Virus record (IMG/VR): IMGVR_UViG_3300008262_000107
Span: 1 to 42,692 of that record
Reading direction: 5' to 3' (one strand)
From: a virus
Length of the DNA stretch: 42,692 nt
Of this stretch, positions 16,033 through 25,391 are shown one piece after another; position 1 is the stretch's first letter; each line of letters starts with the position of its first letter. The notes beneath the pieces are model-generated. The model saw only the letters and a program-made list of their open reading frames with translations, was not told the origin of the DNA and did no database searches. A program made the translations under genes and the position numbers.

Positions 16033-19000
16033 ATGGCTGCAATACTACAATTAAGAAGAGGAACAACTCCAAGTACAACCATATCCGAACCATATTTTAA
16101 TACAAGTTTAAATACTTTGCAACTCGGTACTGGTGCGAGTACAATAACTCTTGTAAAATTAGGTTCAAATACTGGTAATATCACATTAACTGGAAATTTA
16201 AGTATCAATGGCGGTATTTCAGGGTCAACCCTTGATATTACTGGTAACGCCAAAATAGATGGTAATGTTCAAATTGGTGGAAATATTATTTTAGGTACTG
16301 GTTCGAACGATATTATTACCGTAAATGCACCATTTACTGGTTCACTTATACCACAAGAAGATGCACAAGATGATTTAGGTTCTATTACTAAACGATTTAA
16401 CGAACTTCATGTAGTTTCTGCATCAATAGATAGTATTTCCTTACCAGGAAGTGGTATTTTATCATCTTCAAATGAAAATTTTACAACTTTTTCGCAATCA
16501 GTTGATTCTCGTTTAGATAATTTACAATTATTTACTTCTTCACAAGAAGATTTAAACCAAACTTTTGCAACTACCGGTTCAAATGTATTTAGTGGGTCAC
16601 AAACTATAACTGGTTCCATAACCGTAACCGAAACCCTTAAATCACAAGTATATATCAATCCAAAAACTTTAAATGGATTCACGGTTCCTGATGGACATAA
16701 CGCAATGTTGGTAGGGCCAGTTGATATTAATGGTAGTGTGACACTTGAAGGCGATAGTAGTTTACTAATTTTAGATAAAATAACTCTTCCTGATGGTTTA
16801 TTATCATCATCTACAACCGATTTTGATACTTTTTCATCATCTTTAGATGATAAATTTGCAACTCTTGGTTCAAACACATTTATTGGTGACCAAACTATAA
16901 CTGGTTCCATTTTTATGAGTGGTTCTACTCATCAAGTTGGAAATGTATTTCTAAGTGGTTCCCTAACAGTGAGTGGTTCATCCACTTTTACAAATATAGG
17001 TCTGACAGTATTATCAGGTTCTACACTTGTGAGTGGTTCTACTTTCCAAACCGGTAGTATAGATGTTAATGGTGATGTAATTGCAGATAATTTACAAATA
17101 AGAGGAACTAATCGTTTAATAACTGCAGATTCAGACCAATTAATAGTAAGTTCAAGTACTACTTACTTTAGTGGTGATGTTAATGTATTTGGTAGTGTAA
17201 CTGCTTCAGTATTTAGTGGTTCATTTGTTGGTACATTGCCTTCACAAGATGGAAGATTAGATAATCTGGAATTATTTACATCTTCACAAGAAGATTTAAA
17301 CCAAACTTTCGCTACTACTGGTTCAAATATCTTTATTGGTACTGAAAGAATTGTTGGTAATTTAACCGTGACTGGTAGTATTTTTGCTAATACAAAAAAT
17401 CACACATTATCCACTTCTGGTTCAGAACTTACAATATCAAATCGTACGGCCCAATTATCAGTACAACCATCAGGTTCCTTAAATTTCGGTACGCTAACAT
17501 TAATTGATAATGATGATTCATTATCTACTGCTCTTTTATTTGCATCAACAATTCGTATTGGTCAATCATCTATAACTGATAATATTTTTATTGGTAATAA
17601 TAATTCTAATACTACAATCACAGGTAATGTAAATTTTGATAATGATATAACGGCATCGCAATCTATAACTGCTTCGTATTTTGTAGGTGATGGTAGTGGT
17701 TTGATAAATGTTACTGCAGGAGATGTAGAATTTGAAAACATTTTAAATAAACCTACTTTAGTATCAGGTTCAGCCCAAATTGATGTAAATAATACTCAAA
17801 ATTTCACAACTTTTTCATCTTCAGTAGATGGTAGATTAGATACTTTAGAAAATTCATTCTCAACATCAGTAGATTCTCGTTTAGATAGTATTGAAGCATA
17901 TACATCTTCATTGAAAACTGCTATTGATGTAACTGGCCAAAACTTAACAATATATGGTGATTTAACGGTACAAGGTAATACAACAACATTAAATACAACC
18001 GAATTAATAATTGAAGATAAAGTTTTATCACTTGCATCTGGTTCCACAACTTCTGCACAAGCAGATGGAGCTGGATTATACATTTCGGGTGCAAATGCTT
18101 CGATTTTATGGAATGATTCTCAAACTTTATTAGAAATAAATCAAAAAGTATCATCTTCAGTAGGATTCAAAGGGGATGGTTCTGAATTAACCGGTGTAAC
18201 TGCGGCAGATGTAGAGTTTGAAAACATTCTAAATAAACCAACTTTAGTTTCTGGTTCATCACAAGTTACATCTTCATTAGATTTTAGATATTTAGAAATT
18301 AATGGAGATAATGTTTTTAGCGGTTCATCTCAAATTGATATTACACAAACTACCGGATATACTACTTTTTCAGGTTCATTTGGAAATAGATTAACAAGTT
18401 TAGAATTAGATTCTGCATCCCAAGATATTAGAATATCTAATTTAGAAACAGTAAGTGGTTCACAAGATGTTAGATTATCTAATTTAGAATCATTTACATC
18501 TTCTCAAGATGCCAAAAATTCTGCATTAGGAACTTATACATCTTCTATTGATGATAAATTTGATGTATTACAAACTTATACACAATCAATTAATGATGAT
18601 TTAAGTTCTTTGCACTCTTATACTCAATCGAATGATGCCAAATTTAGTGCATTAGGTACATATACTGCATCAGTAGATACTAAATTTAGTAATTTAGAAT
18701 CATATACTGCATCAGTTGATGATAAATTCGATGTATTACAAACTTACACTCAATCGATTGATGCTGATTTAAATTCTTTACATTTGTATACTCAATCAAA
18801 TGATACAAATATATCAAATTTATATAATTCGGCATCTCAATACCAATCTTTCTCACAATCTATTGATTCTACAATAAAAAATAAATTAAATGTAGAAGGT
18901 GTAGTATCATCATCAACTGATACATCCACAATAGATTTCTCAATTACAAATGGTGTAATTAGTGGTAATGTAATCGGTGGAGTAATATCTGGGTCATCAC

Positions 19001-20457
19001 AAGTAACACAATCTTTGGATTCAAGATACGAAGTATCAGGTTCAGTTGCTGATTTGGTTGGTATTTACCAAGTTTCTGGTTCATTAGGTTCTGCTGCATG
19101 GTATAATGTAACAACTTCATTGGATGTTAATTTGGATACAGCTAGTCTAAATGATAATATACTTTTATCTGCAGGAGCAACTAAAAGATTTATTGTCCAT
19201 GTGTTGGATAATGTAATCAATCCGGCAGACATTACTTCTGTTACGGCAGGAGATGGTTTAGACGGGGGTGGTAATTCAGGTGATGTAACATTGACACTTG
19301 ATACTGCATCTGGTCATTTTACCGATGGAGTAGATTCAGCAATAACACCTTTTAGTTCATCAGTATCCGCATCTTTAGCTGGGTTAGCATCAGCTTCTGG
19401 TTATATCAATTATGTAACAAATAGTATAGAACAATTAACTGGAATAGAAGTGGCAGATTTTGATAATAATGTGGCGGTGACATTTATTGGTGGAACTTTG
19501 AAATTTATTTTCGGTACACCTGCAGTACCTTCATCAATCGCAGCATCTTTAAGTGGATTCTTGACAGATAGATTCAATCGTATAAACGATGAGTATACTT
19601 TAAATGGTACTTGGAATAATGGTGGGTATACACTAATCAGTGCATCCTTATATGAAGGATCTACCCTATTAAATCAAGTGGGTAGTGGTACATCAATATC
19701 GTTTACCACCACAACAAGTGGGTCACATACATATAGATTAGAATTAACCGGAAGTTCTCCATTAGATGGTAGTATATTTACAAGTTCTGCTACAACTACT
19801 GGTACAATTTCCAAATCAAATCCAGCATCTCCAACATTAACACCATCGGTGACAGTTCAATTAGGTGCATCTTCGAATCAAATCGAGCAAGGTGCAACTG
19901 GTAGTATTTCATTTACATCTTCATCTGCTGACCCATCAAATGGTTGGGATTTGGTTGAAGTTACAACAAATGTTAGTACTCCGTATCTTATTACTGGTTC
20001 TGCAACTGGTTCTTCATCAATTAGTATAATTACAAGTGCCAGCTATGAATCTCCAATCGGTGATAATAATCCTGATCTAACAATAATAAGAACCACTACA
20101 CAAACATATAACAAAATTAGAAGTTTAAGATATGGTGCAAGTGATGCAGCTTCATTTACTGCCGGAGAATTGGAAAATTTGGCATTGTGGGATACAACTT
20201 TGGGAGGAACAATTGGAACGATTGCAAAAGGAACAACTACTGCAAGTGGACAATCGGTAACAATAAGTTGGACTGGTGATAAATACCATTATATTGTATT
20301 CAATAGTTCCTTATCTAATCTATCTAACATAACAACGAGTGGATTTGGTGTATTGGGCCAATTTAGTGTAACAACAGTTGGACAATATAAAGTTTATAAA
20401 ACAAATACTTTACAAGCAGGTGGTGCTGGAAGTAGTATAACATATACATTAACATAA
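16033..20457 (+). CDS. Largest tail fibre / receptor-binding protein (1474 residues)
   Basis: This is the longest gene in the window. The N-terminus MAAILQLRRGTTPSTTISEP is the basic anchor type. Then follow shaft repeats (NFTTFSQSVDSRLDNLQLFT and TTGSNTFIGDQTITGSIFMS variants), the beta domain LTVQGNTTTLNTTELIIEDK (about 640-720), and a coiled-coil-like run (about 800-950) of units such as FDVLQTYTQSIDADLNSLHL. The last ~350 residues lose the repeats and look globular: Ig-like strands (LNGTWNNGGYTLISASLYEG), then a terminal domain with KIRSLRYGASDAASFTAGEL and ending SSITYTLT. The terminal domain is the best candidate for the receptor-binding tip. No S74 chaperone is present, so the tip must fold unaided or with a trans-acting chaperone. 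Confidence 0.8.
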   Translation: MAAILQLRRGTTPSTTISEPYFNTSLNTLQLGTGASTITLVKLGSNTGNITLTGNLSINGGISGSTLDITGNAKIDGNVQIGGNIILGTGSNDIITVNAPFTGSLIPQEDAQDDLGSITKRFNELHVVSASIDSISLPGSGILSSSNENFTTFSQSVDSRLDNLQLFTSSQEDLNQTFATTGSNVFSGSQTITGSITVTETLKSQVYINPKTLNGFTVPDGHNAMLVGPVDINGSVTLEGDSSLLILDKITLPDGLLSSSTTDFDTFSSSLDDKFATLGSNTFIGDQTITGSIFMSGSTHQVGNVFLSGSLTVSGSSTFTNIGLTVLSGSTLVSGSTFQTGSIDVNGDVIADNLQIRGTNRLITADSDQLIVSSSTTYFSGDVNVFGSVTASVFSGSFVGTLPSQDGRLDNLELFTSSQEDLNQTFATTGSNIFIGTERIVGNLTVTGSIFANTKNHTLSTSGSELTISNRTAQLSVQPSGSLNFGTLTLIDNDDSLSTALLFASTIRIGQSSITDNIFIGNNNSNTTITGNVNFDNDITASQSITASYFVGDGSGLINVTAGDVEFENILNKPTLVSGSAQIDVNNTQNFTTFSSSVDGRLDTLENSFSTSVDSRLDSIEAYTSSLKTAIDVTGQNLTIYGDLTVQGNTTTLNTTELIIEDKVLSLASGSTTSAQADGAGLYISGANASILWNDSQTLLEINQKVSSSVGFKGDGSELTGVTAADVEFENILNKPTLVSGSSQVTSSLDFRYLEINGDNVFSGSSQIDITQTTGYTTFSGSFGNRLTSLELDSASQDIRISNLETVSGSQDVRLSNLESFTSSQDAKNSALGTYTSSIDDKFDVLQTYTQSINDDLSSLHSYTQSNDAKFSALGTYTASVDTKFSNLESYTASVDDKFDVLQTYTQSIDADLNSLHLYTQSNDTNISNLYNSASQYQSFSQSIDSTIKNKLNVEGVVSSSTDTSTIDFSITNGVISGNVIGGVISGSSQVTQSLDSRYEVSGSVADLVGIYQVSGSLGSAAWYNVTTSLDVNLDTASLNDNILLSAGATKRFIVHVLDNVINPADITSVTAGDGLDGGGNSGDVTLTLDTASGHFTDGVDSAITPFSSSVSASLAGLASASGYINYVTNSIEQLTGIEVADFDNNVAVTFIGGTLKFIFGTPAVPSSIAASLSGFLTDRFNRINDEYTLNGTWNNGGYTLISASLYEGSTLLNQVGSGTSISFTTTTSGSHTYRLELTGSSPLDGSIFTSSATTTGTISKSNPASPTLTPSVTVQLGASSNQIEQGATGSISFTSSSADPSNGWDLVEVTTNVSTPYLITGSATGSSSISIITSASYESPIGDNNPDLTIIRTTTQTYNKIRSLRYGASDAASFTAGELENLALWDTTLGGTIGTIAKGTTTASGQSVTISWTGDKYHYIVFNSSLSNLSNITTSGFGVLGQFSVTTVGQYKVYKTNTLQAGGAGSSITYTLT

Positions 20458-20472
20458 AATAGAGAATAGAAA

Positions 20473-22257
20473 ATGGCAATTATATTACCTGGTGGGTTTA
20501 ACATAACGAACAACGAACCTGTTGATGCTAGATTAACATTAGTGGATGAGAATGCTAGATATTCTCTATCATCTGCTAATGTTTATGAAGGATTAATAGT
20601 TTTTCAACAAGATAATAATACGATATGGGTGTTAACCGATACTTCAAATGTTGGAAATTCAAATGGTTGGACTCAATTACAAATAGGAAGTGTTAGTTCA
20701 AACCTACCATCAGGTGTAGTTTCGGGTTCATCTCAATTAACATCATCTTATGATTCAAGATATGTAAATGAAACTGACTTTACGGAGTTTAGTTCATCGG
20801 TAGATGATAGATTAGATTTATTAGAATCAAACTCATCTTCATTAAATAATTTATTTGAAGAAAAAGCAAGTGGAACACATACTTTAGTTTCAGGTTCATC
20901 ACAATTAACATCATCTTACGATAATAGGTATGTTACATTAGATGGTGATCAAACTATAAGTGGCACAAAAACATTTAACGATATAGTTGTTAATGGAACT
21001 GGTTCATTTGCTTACATAACTTCGGTTAGTGGTGCTGCAAAAATTATCGGTGATGCATTTATTGTTGTAAACACCGATACTCCAACCTCACGATATGCTG
21101 GTTTATCAGTATATGATTCAGGTTCTACTCTTTCAACTGCTTCATTCTACTATGATGGCGAAACTAATGATTGGGGATATGAATATAGTGGTTCAGCCGG
21201 CATAGATTATGCGGTTACTATATTTGGCCCTGAATATACAACAAAAGGAACCCCAACTTATTTAACTTCGAACAGAGTTCCAAAAGCAGTTGATAATCAT
21301 CACTTAAATGATTCTAATATTACCGATACCGGAACTTTAATAACACTTGGTTCTAATTCGGTTGTAAATGGAACATTCTATGCAACTGGAACTACATTAG
21401 TATCAGGTTCATCACAAATTTCGTATCCTAATTTATCAAATATCCCTGCCGGAATCGTATCAGGTTCATCTCAAGTAACTCCCTTACTACCAAGTGGAGT
21501 AGTATCGGGCTCATCACAAGTTTCTTATGTTGGCTTATCTAATATCCCTGCAGGAATCGTATCTGGTTCATCTCAAATAACTCCTTTATTACCAAGTGGT
21601 GTAGTATCGGGTTCTTCACAAGTTAATGCAGATTCAATCACTAACTTTGATTCAAATGTAAAAGATAAATTAAACGCAGATGGTGTAATTTCAGGTTCTT
21701 CACAAGTTAATGCAGATTCAATCACTAACTTTGATACGAATGTAAAAGATAAGTTAAACGCAGATGCAGTAGTTTCGGGTTCATCTCAAATTACAAAATC
21801 ATTACAAGATGTAACTTCAGTAGGTAATACTACTTCAACTTCTATATCAATTACAAATAACACTGCTTCAACTTCAAAAACAACTGGAGCATTAATAGTA
21901 ACAGGTGGTATTGGAACGAGTGGTGATGTATTCGCCGGTGGTGATGTTGTTGCTTATGCATCATCCGATAGAAGATTGAAAAACGAAATCACTCCAATTT
22001 CAGAACCTTTGCAAAAAATTAATCAAATAGGTGGTTATTCATTTACTTGGAACGAAGAAAAACAAAATATTTATAAAGGTAAGGATTATGGTGTAATTGC
22101 TCAAGAAATTGAAGAAATACTTCCTGAATTAGTTGGTACTCGTGAAAATGGATTCAAAGCCGTAAAATATGATAAATTAGTTTCCTTATTAATTGAAGGT
22201 ATTAAAGATTTATCAAAACAAGTTGAAGAATTAAAAGAAAAAGTAAATAACCAATAA
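20473..22257 (+). CDS. Tail fibre with C-terminal S74 self-cleaving chaperone (594 residues)
   Basis: The N-terminus (about 5-75) has a distinct anchor, GGFNITNNEPVDARLTLVDE then GLIVFQQDNNTIWVLTD. The shaft contains about nine SGSSQ units. The last 97 residues form an intramolecular chaperone/peptidase S74 domain: S497-S498-D499-R-R-L502-K503, then DYGVIAQEIEEILPELV and a terminal coiled coil. In this family the chaperone folds the fibre trimer, then cuts itself off at the Ser next to Asp, with the Lys as partner. A natural product of about 497 residues is therefore expected. It has a near relative in the gene at 22947. AGAGAA before the ATG is a weak Shine-Dalgarno site. Confidence 0.84.
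   Translation: MAIILPGGFNITNNEPVDARLTLVDENARYSLSSANVYEGLIVFQQDNNTIWVLTDTSNVGNSNGWTQLQIGSVSSNLPSGVVSGSSQLTSSYDSRYVNETDFTEFSSSVDDRLDLLESNSSSLNNLFEEKASGTHTLVSGSSQLTSSYDNRYVTLDGDQTISGTKTFNDIVVNGTGSFAYITSVSGAAKIIGDAFIVVNTDTPTSRYAGLSVYDSGSTLSTASFYYDGETNDWGYEYSGSAGIDYAVTIFGPEYTTKGTPTYLTSNRVPKAVDNHHLNDSNITDTGTLITLGSNSVVNGTFYATGTTLVSGSSQISYPNLSNIPAGIVSGSSQVTPLLPSGVVSGSSQVSYVGLSNIPAGIVSGSSQITPLLPSGVVSGSSQVNADSITNFDSNVKDKLNADGVISGSSQVNADSITNFDTNVKDKLNADAVVSGSSQITKSLQDVTSVGNTTSTSISITNNTASTSKTTGALIVTGGIGTSGDVFAGGDVVAYASSDRRLKNEITPISEPLQKINQIGGYSFTWNEEKQNIYKGKDYGVIAQEIEEILPELVGTRENGFKAVKYDKLVSLLIEGIKDLSKQVEELKEKVNNQ
21610..21777 (+). repeat. 84-bp tandem repeat, two copies, in the S74 fibre
   Basis: Copies at 21610-21693 and 21694-21777 encode a 28-residue shaft unit containing VNADSITNFD and VKDKLNADG. 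A third, slightly diverged copy is in a different fibre gene at 14317-14400, showing sharing between genes. Confidence 0.9.
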
Positions 22258-22262
22258 TATAA

Positions 22263-22907
22263 ATGGCACAAATCATACGATTAAAAAGATCAACTTCATC
22301 TGGTTCAAAACCAACAACTGGTTCATTACAAACTGGTGAAATTGCAATAAATGTGTATGATGGTAAAGCTTTTATTCGTAAAAGTGGTAGTGTAGATGAA
22401 GTAGTAGAATTTGTTACTACAAATACTCACACTGCAGTAGTGGGAAATATAAATATTTCAGGTTCTATTACTGCTTCTTATTTTGTTGGAGATGGTTCAC
22501 AACTAACTAATATAACAGTTGACCAAGCTGCAACAATTCAAAAATCATTCACAAATCAATCAACCTGGATAGTTGACCACAATCTTAACACTCAAAACGC
22601 AATTGCACAAGTTTATGATAATGATAATTATCAAATAATTCCATCAACTTTACGAATAACTGATTCTAATAATATTACAATAACTTTTGAATCGCCTCGA
22701 AGTGGGTATGTAGTTGTTGCAAAAGGTGGACATATAGTGAGTGGTTCAATTCCTTCTACTAATGTAACTGGATTATCCAATACTATTACTAATCAAGTTA
22801 ATAGTTTGGGCGTATTTAGTGGTTCTGCACAAATTACTTTAAGTGGTGATGTGACGGGTACTGCAAATGCAACCGTAATTTCACAAATAGATGGTGGTTC
22901 AATTTAA
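22263..22907 (+). CDS. Short fibre base protein with HNLN beta domain (214 residues)
   Basis: The start MAQIIRLKRSTSSGSKPTTG then LQTGEIAINVYDGKAFIRK is the basic Mtd-like anchor. Residues about 95-165 hold a beta domain, TWIVDHNLNTQNAIAQVYDN through GYVVVAKGGHIVSGS, that recurs twice in the fibre at 25392. It ends with LSGDVTGTANATVISQIDGG, a shaft-like tail with no globular tip. Since the next gene has a long shaft and tip but lacks this anchor, the two may be the proximal and distal parts of one fibre. It begins 5 bases after the previous stop. Confidence 0.72.
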   Translation: MAQIIRLKRSTSSGSKPTTGSLQTGEIAINVYDGKAFIRKSGSVDEVVEFVTTNTHTAVVGNINISGSITASYFVGDGSQLTNITVDQAATIQKSFTNQSTWIVDHNLNTQNAIAQVYDNDNYQIIPSTLRITDSNNITITFESPRSGYVVVAKGGHIVSGSIPSTNVTGLSNTITNQVNSLGVFSGSAQITLSGDVTGTANATVISQIDGGSI

Positions 22908-22913
22908 AAAGAT

Positions 22914-22922
22914 ATATTTATA
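22914..22922 (+). promoter_or_regulatory. ATATTTATA late-promoter-like element
   Basis: Lies 6 bases after the preceding stop codon and 24 bases before the next ATG, with TATAAT close downstream. No terminator precedes it, so it would act as an internal promoter. Confidence 0.45.
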
Positions 22923-22946
22923 TAGTATAATAAAGGATAAATAGAG

Positions 22947-25319
22947 ATGATAATACATAGTCCCGTAATTTCAGGTTCATTAACATTTGCAGATGGTGCA
23001 ACATTCACATTACCACCGGGTGGTATATATAGTGGGTCATTTAGTGGATCATATCAAGGAGCATCATTTACTGGTGGTACTTTTAGTGGTATAATAAATT
23101 CTACAAATGGTGTAGTTTCGGGTTCATCACAAATTACTGCAGGTTCAACTACTGGATTTGCAACAGCCGTTAAAACTCAATTAGACACTAATACCGTTGT
23201 ATCGAGTTCTGCTCAAATCAACGTAGCATCAACTACTGGTGATATTGCATTAGGAACAAGAACTTCAGGTAATTATGTTGCAACAATCACCGCAGGAAAT
23301 GGTATTCTTACATCAGGGGCAACTTCAGGTGAAGGTATAACTCATACAATTTCTGCAGGTGGTGGTGTAGTTTCGGGTTCATCTCAATTAACATCTTCTT
23401 TCGATACACGATACTTAAATACACTTGGTGATGGGGTAGTTTCGGGATCATCACAAGTTGTTTATACATCACTTTCTTCTATTCCTGCAGGAATCGTATC
23501 TGGTTCATCACAAGTTATAAGTATTTTATCATCTCTTAATACTTACACTGGTTCTAACGATACAACTAATACTACTCAAAACAATAGATTAACTTCATTA
23601 GAAACTGCCAGTGGTAGTGCAATTACCCGATTAACTGCCCTTGAAGGAGAAACTGCTAATTTAGAAGCATTTACTGGTTCAATTAACACAACCATCAAAG
23701 GACAACTTGATGCTAACACAGTCATTTCTGGTTCATCTCAAGTAAATGCTGATACAATAACTAATTTTGATGCAAATGTACTTGCTTACAATAATTCATT
23801 AGCAGTAGTTAGTGGTTCTGCTTCTTCAGTTAAAACTTTTTTATCATTAGATAATGTAACTAATGAAAGTAAGGCAACGATGTTTAGTTCACCTACCTTT
23901 ACTGGAACAGTAAGTGGTGTAACTGCAACTCATGTTGGTTTAGGAAATGTAACAAATGAAAGTAAGGCCACAATGTTTACCAGTGCAGCTCTTACTGGAA
24001 CACCAACTGCACCAACTGCCGTTGCGAATACAAACTCAACTCAAATCGCTACAACTGCATATGTTCAACAAGAATTAACCGATTTAATTGGTGGAGCTAA
24101 TGCAGCATTTGATACTTTAATTGAAATTTCTGCTTCGTTGGCAGCAGGTGATTCTACATTGAATACCTTAGTGGATGGTAAATTATCAAAATCATCTAAC
24201 TTATCCGATTTAACAAATACTTCTACTGCTAGAACCAATTTGGGAGTAGCAATTGGAACTGATGTTCAGGCATATAATGCAACACTTGCTACAGTTGCAG
24301 GTGGTACATATAGTGGTGATGATTCAATCACTACAATTGGTACTGTGACTGCTGGTAGTGTAACTGCAATTTTACCAAGTGGTACTGTTTCAGGTTCAGG
24401 ACAAATCAATGTTGCTTCTACAACTGGTGATATAGAATTGGGAACTAGAACTTCGGGTAATTATGTAGCAACAATTACTGCAGGAAATGGTATTGTTTCA
24501 AGTGGTGCAACTTCAGGTGAAGGTATAGCTCACACAATTTCTGTGGGAGGTGGTGTTATATCAGGTTCATCTCAAGTAAATCACAATACAACAACAAACT
24601 ATGTTGCAAACCAACACATTGATCATACTACCGTATCAATTACTGCTGGAAATGGTTTAACTGGTGGTGGTACAATTGCTGCAACAAGAGACCTCAATGT
24701 TGTTGGTACTGCAAATAGAATTTCTGTATCTGCTGATGCAGTTGATATTGCTTCAACTTATGTTGGACAGACTTCAATTACAACTTTAGGTACAATTGGA
24801 ACTGGTACTTGGCAAGGTTCAGTTATCGCTTCTGCATATTTAGATGCTGATACTGCTCACTTATCCGATACTCAAACATTTAGTGGAGCTAAAACATTCT
24901 CCTCTGCCGTTAATATTACAAACAACACTGCATCAACTACAATAACCACTGGTGCTCTTATAGTAACAGGTGGTGTAGGTGTAAGTGGAGCCTTGAATGT
25001 GGGTGGTGATGTTGTTGCATACGCTTCATCAGATGAACGATTAAAAGATAATATAGAAGTAATTTCAAATCCAATCCAAAAGGTACAACAATTAAAAGGT
25101 GTAACTTGGGAATGGAATGAAAATGCAGATGAATTACAACAATCTTTACCAAATGTTGGTGTAATTGCTCAAGATGTAGAGAAAGTTCTTCCACAATTAG
25201 TTCACGATAGAGAGAATGGATTTAAGGGTGTAGATTATGCCAAACTTACTGGTTTATTAATCGAGGCGATAAAAGAACAACAAAAACAAATTGATGAATT
25301 AAAATCAAAATTAGGATAA
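22947..25319 (+). CDS. Tail fibre with C-terminal S74 self-cleaving chaperone (790 residues)
   Basis: AAAGGA lies before the ATG. The N-terminus MIIHSPVISGSLTFADGATF has no basic anchor. The shaft carries SGSSQ units, a repeated STTGDIALGTRTSGNYVATI segment (two copies), and T4-like fibre motifs (GLGNVTNESKATMF, TAYVQQELTDLIGGANAAFD). The last 97 residues are an S74 domain: S694-S695-D696-E-R-L699-K700, then NVGVIAQDVEKVLPQLVHD and a terminal coiled coil. The region just before the cut (NNTASTTITTGALIVTGGVG) nearly matches that of the 20473 fibre, so these are paralogues. The expected mature size is about 694 residues. A weak terminator follows. Confidence 0.84.
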   Translation: MIIHSPVISGSLTFADGATFTLPPGGIYSGSFSGSYQGASFTGGTFSGIINSTNGVVSGSSQITAGSTTGFATAVKTQLDTNTVVSSSAQINVASTTGDIALGTRTSGNYVATITAGNGILTSGATSGEGITHTISAGGGVVSGSSQLTSSFDTRYLNTLGDGVVSGSSQVVYTSLSSIPAGIVSGSSQVISILSSLNTYTGSNDTTNTTQNNRLTSLETASGSAITRLTALEGETANLEAFTGSINTTIKGQLDANTVISGSSQVNADTITNFDANVLAYNNSLAVVSGSASSVKTFLSLDNVTNESKATMFSSPTFTGTVSGVTATHVGLGNVTNESKATMFTSAALTGTPTAPTAVANTNSTQIATTAYVQQELTDLIGGANAAFDTLIEISASLAAGDSTLNTLVDGKLSKSSNLSDLTNTSTARTNLGVAIGTDVQAYNATLATVAGGTYSGDDSITTIGTVTAGSVTAILPSGTVSGSGQINVASTTGDIELGTRTSGNYVATITAGNGIVSSGATSGEGIAHTISVGGGVISGSSQVNHNTTTNYVANQHIDHTTVSITAGNGLTGGGTIAATRDLNVVGTANRISVSADAVDIASTYVGQTSITTLGTIGTGTWQGSVIASAYLDADTAHLSDTQTFSGAKTFSSAVNITNNTASTTITTGALIVTGGVGVSGALNVGGDVVAYASSDERLKDNIEVISNPIQKVQQLKGVTWEWNENADELQQSLPNVGVIAQDVEKVLPQLVHDRENGFKGVDYAKLTGLLIEAIKEQQKQIDELKSKLG
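23501..23740 (+). repeat. About 240-bp repeat shared with the fibre gene at 25392
   Basis: The segment encodes SSQVISILSSLNTYTGSNDT through NTVISGSSQV and is nearly identical in DNA to 27176-27412. A more diverged copy is at about 26252-26500. The length and identity are enough to allow homologous recombination between the two fibre genes. Confidence 0.85.
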
Positions 25320-25321
25320 GA

Positions 25322-25360
25322 AAAAAAATTACCTTATATAAGGTATTTCTTATTTTTTTT
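25322..25360 (+). terminator. Probable terminator, short AT-rich hairpin
   Basis: The palindrome TACCTTATATAAGGTA (25330-25345) is flanked by A-run and T-run sequences and followed by a T8 tract. It is weaker than the other terminators, but its position directly after a fibre gene fits. Confidence 0.48.
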
Positions 25361-25391
25361 AATTATATAATGGAATCGGTAAACCATAGAT

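Noticed and set aside
9891-18154. Several antisense ORFs of 60-170 codons inside fibre genes
   Set aside because: They mirror repeat-rich coding DNA with few stops, have low-complexity products and no ribosome binding sites or promoters.
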